Made by a program: the position numbers and the translations under genes. A stretch of 64,000 bases of DNA from Streptoalloteichus hindustanus (GTDB lineage: Bacteria; Actinomycetota; Actinomycetes; Mycobacteriales; Pseudonocardiaceae): contig NZ_FQVN01000001.1 in assembly GCF_900129375.1 (NCBI RefSeq), positions 62,001 through 126,000 on the forward strand. The letters are read 5' to 3'. Positions within the stretch are counted from its first letter, which is position 1. Every line of letters starts with the position of its first letter. The notes under the pieces were generated by a model. It saw only the letters and a program-made list of their open reading frames with translations, was not told where the DNA came from and made no database searches. Shown in pieces: positions 31,970 through 39,813 of this stretch.

Positions 31970-32506
31970 ATGTCGGTGCTGGACGAGCTCGAGGCACGCA
32001 ACGCGGCGTTGCGCGAGCAGATCGAGAGCGGTCTGCGGGAGCTGCGTCACCGCACCGAGGGGCTGCGGGCCGCGCGGGAGCGGGTCGCGGAGCTCACCGG
32101 CGAGGCGACCTCGCCCGACGGCCGGGTCACCGCCCGGGTCGACGCCACCGGGATGCTGACCGGGCTGGAGCTGTCCGAGCGCGCCTTCGAGCGGACGACC
32201 CCGGAGCGCCTGGCCCGGATCGTCACCGAGGTCGTGCGGCAGGCGGCGACCGAGGCCCGGCACCGCGCGCAGGAGGAGCTCAGCGCGTTCACCGGGAACG
32301 CGCCGGACCTCCCCGACGTGGTACCCGGCGCCCCGTCGCTGCGTGACCTGTACACAGTGGAGCCACCCGAGGTGGTGACACCCGCCACGGGCACGGCGAC
32401 CACGCCGCGCGCGTCGGCCGGCGGGTCCACACCGGACCGCTCCGCCCGACGCGAGGACCCGGACGACGACGAGCCGGGCGACATCCTGCGGCGGGCCGAC
32501 TGGTGA
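31970..32506 (+). CDS. YbaB/EbfC-like protein at the head of the effector operon
   Basis: The 178-residue product begins MSVLDELEARNAALREQIESGLRELRHRTEGLRAARERVAELTGEATSPDGRVTARVDATGMLTGLELSE. This coiled-coil helix plus beta hairpin matches the YbaB/EbfC nucleoid-associated fold. A Pro/Asp-rich tail follows. In actinobacteria such proteins often open T7SS effector operons, where their role is unclear. The start is uncertain (ATG 31970 or GTG 31976). The stop overlaps the next start (GTGA). Confidence 0.8.
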   Translation: MSVLDELEARNAALREQIESGLRELRHRTEGLRAARERVAELTGEATSPDGRVTARVDATGMLTGLELSERAFERTTPERLARIVTEVVRQAATEARHRAQEELSAFTGNAPDLPDVVPGAPSLRDLYTVEPPEVVTPATGTATTPRASAGGSTPDRSARREDPDDDEPGDILRRADW

Positions 32507-32934
32507 GCACCTGGGACCAGTCGGGCCGCGGCCGCCCCAGCACTCCCAGCGCACCGGCCGGGCAGCCCGCCGCCGCGGGGTGCGGCGTGCCCAGCACCGG
32601 GCAGGGCGCGGGCGGCGGCTCCGGCGTGCTCTGGCTCGAACCGGCCGAGGTGCGCTCCGCCGGAGCCAGGATGACGCGCGCCGGCGACGCGATGGAACGC
32701 GTCGTCCAGGCGCTGCGCGGCGCGCTCGACGCCGAGGGCGAGTGCTGGGGGCACGACGAGTCCGGCGAGAAGTTCGCCAAGGAGTACGTCCCCCAGCGGG
32801 ACAAGATGCTCGAGGGCATGGGCAAGGTCGTCGAAGTGCTGCACAGGGTCGGGGAGAACCTCGGGAAGATGGTCGACGACTTCGAGCGGCGGGACGCCGA
32901 CAGCGCCAGGGGTCTGGGCGGGAACCGCGCGTGA
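32503..32934 (+). CDS. WXG100-family protein of the effector operon
   Basis: This 143-residue protein has a Gly/Ser/Pro-rich N-terminal 40 residues. The WXG100-like helical hairpin follows: VLWLEPAEVRSAGARMTRAGDAMERVVQALRGAL, turn ECWGHDESGEKFAKEYVPQRDKM, second helix to FERRD. It has WGxDESG in place of the plain WxG. The GTG start overlaps the YbaB-like stop. It is 38 bases upstream of the giant toxin and is probably its secretion partner, as EsxE/EsxF are for CpnT in mycobacteria. Confidence 0.85.
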   Translation: MSTWDQSGRGRPSTPSAPAGQPAAAGCGVPSTGQGAGGGSGVLWLEPAEVRSAGARMTRAGDAMERVVQALRGALDAEGECWGHDESGEKFAKEYVPQRDKMLEGMGKVVEVLHRVGENLGKMVDDFERRDADSARGLGGNRA

Positions 32935-32972
32935 CCGGGGGGCCACGCGGTTTCGAGGGGGAGTAGCGGGGC

Positions 32973-35900
32973 GTGGGGATCGAGATCCCGGAGCCGGTCA
33001 GGTGGCTCCTGCCGATCGTCGTGGGCTCGGAGTGGCCGGAGGGGGACGAGACCGCGCTGCGGCGGATCGGCGACGCCTGGCGGCAGGCCGGCGACGCCCT
33101 CCAGGACGTGGTCGAGGACGCCGACGGCGCGGCCGCCGAGGCGATCCGGCACATCAGCGGGCAGGCCGGCGAGAAGTTCGAGGAGTTCTGGCGGAAGCTC
33201 TCCGGCCCCGACGGTCTGCCGTCGCTGCACGAGGCGTGCGCCGCGCTCGGCGAGATGTGCGAGAAGTGCGCCCTCGAGATCGAGTACACCAAGCTGACGA
33301 TCATCCTGTCGCTGGTCGTCCTCGCGATCCAGATCGCCGCGATGCTGGCGGCCGCCGTCGCCACGTTCGGCGGTTCGACGGCGGGCATCCCGGTCGCCCA
33401 GGCCGCCACCCGGGTCGCGGTGCAGATGGTCTTCCGCCAGCTGCTGACCCGGCTGGCCAGGTGGGCCGGCGAGAGCGTCGCCAAGAAGCTGGTCGCCCGG
33501 GTGCTGAGCACCCTGCTGACCAGGGTGCTGCCCAGCCTCCTGATGGAGGTCGCCTCCTCGGTGGCCATCGACGCCGCCGTCCAGGGCGCGCAGTTCGCCG
33601 CCGGCACCCGCAAGGAGTGGGACGGCGACCTGACCAAGAGCGCCCTGAAGGACGGGGCGATCTCCGGGGCGCTCGGCGGGCTCGTGCCCGGCGGCAAGGG
33701 CGCGGGCCACGCGGTCGGGGAGGCCGCGGAGACGTCGGCCGCGGGCATCGCCAAGGCCATGGGGAAGGGCGCGGCGCGCAACGCCGTCGAGGAGGGCGCG
33801 CTCGGCGGGGCCAGCGCGTTCGTCTCGGGCCTGACCAGCGAGGACGGGCCGAAGCTCAAGGACGTCCTCATGGGCGCGAGCTCCGGCGCGGTGGGCGGCG
33901 CGCTCGGCGGCGCGAAGCATGGCGCCAGGGACGCCAGGCCCCACGGCGGCGGGAGCGACGTTCCCGACTTCGGCTCCGTGGACGTCCCGGTCTTCGGTGG
34001 CGGCACCCGCTCGGCGCCCGATTTCACCGGGACCGACCCGTCGGCGGGTTTCGCCCGCTCCGGCGACGCGGGGACGCGGTCGGCCCCGCCACCGCCCGAC
34101 CCCTCGGGCGGGTTCACGTCTGGGGGCGACAGCTCCTTCCCCCGCTCATCGGGGGACCCCGGCGGCGCGCCGAGCCGCTCCGCCGACGACGTCCCGCAGC
34201 GCCCCTCGACCCCGGCCACCTCCCAGGTCGCCTCGGCCGCGACCCTGGCCCCGCCCGACGCGCCGGCCGGCCCGGCACCCGGTCCGGTGACCTCCTCGGG
34301 TCCTCCGCCGCCGGTGCCCACGCCCGACGGGCCAGGTCAGGCCTCGTCTCCGGCCACCACCGGCGGCGCGCCGAGCCAGCCCGGCGGCGCGGGCTCCCTG
34401 CCCGGCACGCCGGCCGGCGGCCCGGCGGGGCGTTCTCCCCTCGGCGGCCCGAGCGCCTTCTCCGGCCCCGCGCCCGGCGGCTCCCCGTTCGGTGCGCCCC
34501 CTGCCGGTGGAGCGTCCCCGCTGCCGGGCGGCGGACAGCCCGGTGCGCACACGTCCGCCGGACCGCCTTTCAGCTCTCCCTTCGGGGGCGCTCCCGCCGG
34601 CGGGCCCTCCCCCTCGTTCGGCGGTTCTCCTTCCGGTGGGCCCGGTTTCGGGGGACCGCACCAGGCTTCCCCTGGCACTCCGCACGTCGGTGGCCCCACC
34701 GCCGGCCCGGCTCCGTCCACTTCACACAGTCCACAATCGACTGTTCCGCCGGCCGGCCCCCCACCGCACGGCTCCGCCTCTCCTGGTCCGTCCGGCTCCC
34801 CGTTCACCGGTGGACCCGCCCCCTCCGGACTGCCCACTCCGCACGGTGGTCACGGCCCTACCCCTGGCGCAAACCCGTCGATCGGCGCGCCTCCCCCACC
34901 GCATCACAGCGGGCCGGCCATCGGCGGCCCCGTGCCGCCCGCGCAACACAGCCCACACGCGACATCCTCTTCGGCCGGTCACACGTCACACGGGCCCGCT
35001 CCGTCCACTTCGCACAGTCCTTCACCACAAAGTCCTGCGCCGCACAGCCTGGCGCCGCAGGGCCCCATCTCTCTCGGGTCGTCCAGCTCCCCCGGACCCA
35101 CCGGCGGCCCCACCCCCGCAGGACCACCAGCTCCGCACGGTGGTCACGGCCCCACGCCTGGCGGGAACCCTTCGATCGGCGCTCCTCCTCCACCGCATCA
35201 CAGTGGGCCGGCCGTCGGCGGCCCCGTGCCGTCCACACAGCACAGTCCACAGTCGACTGCCCCGCCGGCCAGCCCCACGCCACACGGGCCGGCTCCGTCC
35301 ACTTCGCACAGTCCTGCGCCGCAGAGTCCTTCTCCGCACAGCCTGGCGCCGCAGGGCCCGCAGCCGCCCCACTCCGCGCCAGGTGGCCCCGGCCCGTTCG
35401 CCCCGCTCGGCGGCCCTGCCGGCCCGCAACCCGCCGGTGGCCCCGGCGTTCCGCACGCCCCCACGCCACACCGTGCTGGCCCGGCCACGACCCCCGGCGA
35501 CGTCCCGCCGCCGAGCTGGGCCGCCGGCCGCGCCGCGCACGACAGCCCCGCCGGGCCTGTCGGCCCGGTCGTCGGCGGCGCCGCGCCACCGATCCCTCCG
35601 CCTCCGGGGCACCAGCGGCCCGGCGCGGACCCCTCGACCGCACCGGCGACGGCAAGCCCGCAGTTCGGCTCCGCGCCGGCCGCACCGTCCGCGTTGGCCA
35701 ATCCCGGCCTGCCCTCCCGCCCGATCGGACCAACGGCGCCCGACCACGGTGGTCCCCAGCAACACCCACAGGGCGGCCCACCGCCCTCGTCCGGTCCGCC
35801 CGCCGGGATCACTCCCCCTCCGGGTCAGCCGCCCCGCCCCGCCGGACCCCCACCCCAGCCGCTTCCCCGGGGTCCGCTACCGCCCCCGGGCGCCGGTCCC

Positions 35901-38900
35901 CTCCCACCCCAGCGCGGCCCCTTGCCGCCGGTCGCCGGGGGCCTCATGCCGCCGCCTCCTCGGGGTCCGCTACCTCCCACGGCCGGCCCGGTGGCACCCC
36001 GCCAGCCCCTCATCGGCTCGCCGAACAACCAGGTCGCGCCGCCCACCCGCCCGATGCCACCGCGCCCACCGGCTCCACCGGCCGGCTTCGACCCGAGGAC
36101 CTCCGGGTTCGCCGGTTTCTCCGGGCACGACTTCCCAAGCCCGCGGACCGAGGGCTTCGGCCCCCTGGGTTCCCAGCACAGCGACTTCGGGCCGATCGGG
36201 AGCCAGCACCAGGACCTCGGCCCGACCAGCGGCCGGTCCCACGACCTCGATCCCACCGGTCGTTCGTCGGAGGACCCCACCCCTGCGGCCCCTCCGTCCC
36301 GTCAGGACGACCAACACCGCAACGTGGGCCGGGACGACGGCGACCGGTTCACCGCCGACATCGACCAGGCACACGCCGACGACGTCGCCGCAGCTCGCGA
36401 CCAGGCCCGCACCACCGGCGCGGGACTCTCGCTGTTCGACGAGACAGACAAAACGTCGTACTTCGACCGATCCACCGCGAGCCAGGTCCCGCCCGACCCT
36501 CACCGCTTCACCGTCGACATCCACGGCGACGCCAACGCCGCCCGCGTCGGCCGCACCTGGTTGAACCCCAGCGAGCTCGCCGACGTCATCCGCAGCGACC
36601 CCCGCTACAAGCCCGGCCAGCCCGTCCGGCTCCTCATGTGTGCCGCCGGCAAGAAGGACAACGGCTTCGCCTCGCAGCTGGCGCGCGAACTGAAGGCGCC
36701 CGTCCTCGCCTCCCGCAGCGACGTGTGGGTCACCCACGAGGGCGACGTCTTCGCCAGCCGCACGGAACACGACGGCGCGGGCCCGAAGCGCCCCGGCTGG
36801 CCGCCGAACGGTGAGTGGGCCACCTTCCACCCCGACGGCCGCATCGACACCCACGACAGCCCCACCCCTCCTGGCCACCAACCCAAGGGGCTCGGAGACG
36901 CCAGGGCCGAGGACGGCCCTCCCACCCTCGTCAGCCGCCGCAGCGCCGACAACAGGCCCTGGCACGACCCGAGGCAGCCCTTCCCCAACACGACCGGCGG
37001 CGGCGGGTTGGCACCGCCCCCGCCAGCAGCGGGGGGTCGCGGCGGCCCGCCCGTGGCCCCGTTCGGCCCCGGAGCCTGGAACCAGAATCAGCCCGGCCCG
37101 ACACCGCCGGCACCGGGTCACACCCAGCCGACGCCGCTCCTCGGTCGCCCAGCCAGCCCTGGTCACCTGCCTGGCCCAGCGCAGCAGTCGACGCCGTCGC
37201 GCCCGTATCCCGGCCCAGCGCAGCAGCAGCCGCGGGGTGGCATTCCCCAGAGCCCTGTCCCTGCCCGCGGGCCACAGACATGGCAGGGGCGACCTTCGCC
37301 TCAGCAGTCCTCCCCCACCTACCCCCCAGCTCCTGCCCAACGCCCCGGCCCCAGCCCAACCCCGCCTGGCCAGCAGACCCCATCTCCGCGCCCCGGCCAT
37401 CCGGTCCAGGACGGCTCGCAAAGCCGTCCCCCACAGTCACCGATGACCCGCCCGGAGCGTCCACCAGGAGGACCTGGCCCCACGCGCCAGTCTCCGCCCG
37501 GCACTTCCCACGCCTGGCCCGCTCCCGCCGGCACCGCGGCCTACGGCGGCCAGCCGCCACAGAGCACGCCCTTCGGCGGGCGGAATTCCGGGCACCAGCT
37601 CCTTGGCAACCAACCACAGGGCAATCCACCGCGTGGCGCGCCAACCTTCAGCAACCACCAACAGGGTGGCCAGCAACGCCGCGAGCCGAATCTCGGCAAC
37701 CCGTCTCCTGTCGGCCCTGGCCACGGAGAGCAGCCGCGTCACACGCAACCGTGGCAACACCAGGCCAACGCGGCTCGGACGCACCAGCCTGGCGTTCCGA
37801 CGCGCCAGAACGCCCCATCGCCACATCTGGGCAACCAGCTCCCCGGGGCGCCGCGGGCTCCCCAGCACGCTGGCACACAGCGCTATCCAGAGTTCCAACA
37901 GCACGGGATCACGCCGGCGTCGAGGTCTTCGCAGCCTCCTGTCCGCGGTAACAATCCGATCCCGCCTTACGGGCAGTCCTCATCCGGTGACCAGACTCGT
38001 CATCCATCCCAGCAGGAGGCGCAGCCCCAGGTTCCCGTCAAGGAGCACACCACCGAACAGTCGCCTGGTGGCCAGGCTCACGACGGGTCTCAGGGGGAGC
38101 GACAGGGCACGCGCAGGGCGAAGACCTCCTACGAGATCTATGCGGAATGGGCGCGCGCCGACGAAGCGGTTCGGGCATATGCGGGCGAGCACAACCTCGA
38201 CCCCGCCCGCGTATGGGACGAGATCAACAACCGAACCCTGCGGATCGACGACAACTGGCAGGTCTTCAAGAGGGAACGCGTGGCGCCCGCCATCGCCGAC
38301 CCCCTTTCGCCGCCGTCCCACATGTCTCGCGAGTACCTCAACGCGGTGATCGGTCACGACCGGCGTCATCTCGGCCGGATTGGCGACTACAAGAGCATGA
38401 AGCTCGACTCGTTCAAGCCGGGTTGCCCGGACAGCGAGCTCCCCGCCCACCTCAGGCGACAGATGCCGCACGGAGCCCTCCACGACACACTCGCCCCGGT
38501 GAACCCCGCCGACATCCACGTCGACTCGCCAGGCGATGGCGGCGTGATGTGGCGGGACCTCAGCCGGAACGACGATTTCCTCAAGCCACGCAACGCCATC
38601 TTCCGCATGGACTCGCGAGGCGCGTCGATCCTCGACTCCGGCGGCTTCCACACCAGGAACCCGGACAATCTGAGCATCAGCGCCCATGTTGGCCAGTCCA
38701 CCAATGGTGGCGGATACACGTCCTTCTCGGCGAGCCCGGAACACGCCATCCTGCGCGACACCGTCTACGATCCGCGATCAGACGGAGTCGAACGCCTGCC
38801 CAACGGCTACTACAGGCAGATGCGTTACATGCATGAGGCGTACTTCCCGCACGGAATCATGACCGACGCGACCTATCGCGACCGGGGTGATCTTTTCACG

Positions 38901-39086
38901 CACAAGGAGGCCGAAGTTCTCATCCCCGGCGGGTTGCCCCAGCACTACATTTATCGCATCTGGCCGCGGGAGGTCATCTTCGACGAGAACGGGACCCCCG
39001 TGAGCGAGGTGGTCCACAACCCGATCTACAACCCCAAATTCAAGTACAATTATCGCCCAGAATTCGCACAACGAGGGGATCAGTGA
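32973..39086 (+). CDS. Giant T7SS polymorphic toxin: CpnT-like N-terminus, His-Cys protease-like domain, ADP-ribosyltransferase C-terminus
   Basis: The protein has 2037 residues from GTG 32973 (GGGGGAG upstream). Residues 1-315 are helical, like the WXG100-like N-terminal domain of CpnT-type toxins, with hydrophobic segments near 109-135 and 160-195. Residues about 320-1110 are a Pro/Gly/Ser/His spacer. Residues about 1180-1260 contain VDIHGD (His1184), then LLMCAAG (Cys1223), then SQLARELKAPVLASRSDVWV. That spacing recalls C80/CPD autoprocessing peptidases (inference). A second Pro/Gln-rich spacer runs to about 1715. The C-terminal domain has Arg1878 (FRMDSR), Ser1917 in YTSFS, and Glu1979-x-Glu1981 (KEAEV), the R-S-ExE pattern of ADP-ribosyltransferases, which usually modify arginine. 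A candidate immunity gene follows by one base. Confidence 0.85.
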   Translation: MGIEIPEPVRWLLPIVVGSEWPEGDETALRRIGDAWRQAGDALQDVVEDADGAAAEAIRHISGQAGEKFEEFWRKLSGPDGLPSLHEACAALGEMCEKCALEIEYTKLTIILSLVVLAIQIAAMLAAAVATFGGSTAGIPVAQAATRVAVQMVFRQLLTRLARWAGESVAKKLVARVLSTLLTRVLPSLLMEVASSVAIDAAVQGAQFAAGTRKEWDGDLTKSALKDGAISGALGGLVPGGKGAGHAVGEAAETSAAGIAKAMGKGAARNAVEEGALGGASAFVSGLTSEDGPKLKDVLMGASSGAVGGALGGAKHGARDARPHGGGSDVPDFGSVDVPVFGGGTRSAPDFTGTDPSAGFARSGDAGTRSAPPPPDPSGGFTSGGDSSFPRSSGDPGGAPSRSADDVPQRPSTPATSQVASAATLAPPDAPAGPAPGPVTSSGPPPPVPTPDGPGQASSPATTGGAPSQPGGAGSLPGTPAGGPAGRSPLGGPSAFSGPAPGGSPFGAPPAGGASPLPGGGQPGAHTSAGPPFSSPFGGAPAGGPSPSFGGSPSGGPGFGGPHQASPGTPHVGGPTAGPAPSTSHSPQSTVPPAGPPPHGSASPGPSGSPFTGGPAPSGLPTPHGGHGPTPGANPSIGAPPPPHHSGPAIGGPVPPAQHSPHATSSSAGHTSHGPAPSTSHSPSPQSPAPHSLAPQGPISLGSSSSPGPTGGPTPAGPPAPHGGHGPTPGGNPSIGAPPPPHHSGPAVGGPVPSTQHSPQSTAPPASPTPHGPAPSTSHSPAPQSPSPHSLAPQGPQPPHSAPGGPGPFAPLGGPAGPQPAGGPGVPHAPTPHRAGPATTPGDVPPPSWAAGRAAHDSPAGPVGPVVGGAAPPIPPPPGHQRPGADPSTAPATASPQFGSAPAAPSALANPGLPSRPIGPTAPDHGGPQQHPQGGPPPSSGPPAGITPPPGQPPRPAGPPPQPLPRGPLPPPGAGPLPPQRGPLPPVAGGLMPPPPRGPLPPTAGPVAPRQPLIGSPNNQVAPPTRPMPPRPPAPPAGFDPRTSGFAGFSGHDFPSPRTEGFGPLGSQHSDFGPIGSQHQDLGPTSGRSHDLDPTGRSSEDPTPAAPPSRQDDQHRNVGRDDGDRFTADIDQAHADDVAAARDQARTTGAGLSLFDETDKTSYFDRSTASQVPPDPHRFTVDIHGDANAARVGRTWLNPSELADVIRSDPRYKPGQPVRLLMCAAGKKDNGFASQLARELKAPVLASRSDVWVTHEGDVFASRTEHDGAGPKRPGWPPNGEWATFHPDGRIDTHDSPTPPGHQPKGLGDARAEDGPPTLVSRRSADNRPWHDPRQPFPNTTGGGGLAPPPPAAGGRGGPPVAPFGPGAWNQNQPGPTPPAPGHTQPTPLLGRPASPGHLPGPAQQSTPSRPYPGPAQQQPRGGIPQSPVPARGPQTWQGRPSPQQSSPTYPPAPAQRPGPSPTPPGQQTPSPRPGHPVQDGSQSRPPQSPMTRPERPPGGPGPTRQSPPGTSHAWPAPAGTAAYGGQPPQSTPFGGRNSGHQLLGNQPQGNPPRGAPTFSNHQQGGQQRREPNLGNPSPVGPGHGEQPRHTQPWQHQANAARTHQPGVPTRQNAPSPHLGNQLPGAPRAPQHAGTQRYPEFQQHGITPASRSSQPPVRGNNPIPPYGQSSSGDQTRHPSQQEAQPQVPVKEHTTEQSPGGQAHDGSQGERQGTRRAKTSYEIYAEWARADEAVRAYAGEHNLDPARVWDEINNRTLRIDDNWQVFKRERVAPAIADPLSPPSHMSREYLNAVIGHDRRHLGRIGDYKSMKLDSFKPGCPDSELPAHLRRQMPHGALHDTLAPVNPADIHVDSPGDGGVMWRDLSRNDDFLKPRNAIFRMDSRGASILDSGGFHTRNPDNLSISAHVGQSTNGGGYTSFSASPEHAILRDTVYDPRSDGVERLPNGYYRQMRYMHEAYFPHGIMTDATYRDRGDLFTHKEAEVLIPGGLPQHYIYRIWPREVIFDENGTPVSEVVHNPIYNPKFKYNYRPEFAQRGDQ
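34839..35067 (+). repeat. Direct repeat copy A in the toxin spacer
   Basis: This segment and 35133-35361 are close copies with a period of 294 bp. They encode PHGGHGPTPG, NPSIGAPPPPHHSGPA and HGPAPSTSHSP, then PHSLAPQGP. The copies keep the reading frame, so the spacer can grow or shrink by recombination in 98-residue steps. Confidence 0.75.
35133..35361 (+). repeat. Direct repeat copy B in the toxin spacer
   Basis: Second copy of the in-frame repeat at 34839-35067, with scattered substitutions. Confidence 0.75.
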
Positions 39087-39087
39087 C

Positions 39088-39774
39088 GTGCGCGAGCTCC
39101 ACATCTTCGACTACCTCGCGAAGTCACCGTTGCCGCCCGTGACCGAGGAGGCGATCGAGTACGCCCGGCACCACCCCGGTCAATGGTTGAGCTACGTCGA
39201 TCCCCACCTGTTCCCCGGAGCCCCGGTGACCACCAGCTTCGTCTTGGGCGCGCGCCAGATCGACGACGAGGGGCGGCTCACGGACGAGATCTGGATCAAT
39301 TCGAATTTCATCCCGCAGCAGCCGAAGACAGCGGGAATGACCTTCGCCAACCACTTCGAACTGGTGTTCTGGCGCGCCATGACCGGATACAGCAACATCG
39401 ACCAGTTCCTGAACGCGCTCCAGAAAGCCACCCTGATCACACCCGGTTCTCCGGGCGCCGCCGACCGACTGTGGTTCGACGACGAGCCCAACGGGGACCG
39501 GGTGCTTCCGGTCTACTCGTCGCCACAGTTCCTGCCCCCGGACAGGTATCCCTGGCGATCGATCAGCGGCCTCGAGATCCTCGAAAAGGCATGCCCGCAG
39601 GAGTCGTCGGTCATCCATTTCAACCCGAACGGGAACCTCAGTGCCGGCTTCGCGGGGTCGGATATGAGCAGATGGTGGGCCGAGTGGAAGAAGTTCGACG
39701 CCATGGCAAAGGAGCGGTTCCAGGCGGAGCAGGGCACGTCGTCCACCCAGGGGCCTGCCCCGGAGCCCCGCTGA
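39088..39774 (+). CDS. Candidate immunity protein for the ADP-ribosyltransferase toxin
   Basis: The 228-residue protein starts at GTG 39088, one base after the toxin stop, behind GAGGGG. It has no signal or membrane helix. The first half has strands FVLGARQIDDEGRLTDEIWINSNF. The second has VLPVYSSPQFLPPDRYPWRSISGLEILEKACP and VIHFNPNGNLSAGF. These resemble SseB-like T7SS-associated proteins (recognition by eye). Position directly after a polymorphic toxin argues for a cytoplasmic immunity function; this is inference. Confidence 0.7.
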   Translation: MRELHIFDYLAKSPLPPVTEEAIEYARHHPGQWLSYVDPHLFPGAPVTTSFVLGARQIDDEGRLTDEIWINSNFIPQQPKTAGMTFANHFELVFWRAMTGYSNIDQFLNALQKATLITPGSPGAADRLWFDDEPNGDRVLPVYSSPQFLPPDRYPWRSISGLEILEKACPQESSVIHFNPNGNLSAGFAGSDMSRWWAEWKKFDAMAKERFQAEQGTSSTQGPAPEPR

Positions 39775-39813
39775 AGACGACGGCGACGCCAGGAGAAACG
39801 GGAAGGGCGCTAG

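Noticed and set aside
33002-36814. A 1270-codon frame overlapping the giant toxin in another frame on the same strand
   Set aside because: It is an Arg/Pro/Ala-rich shadow created by the GC-rich spacer. The toxin frame has recognisable domains on both sides.
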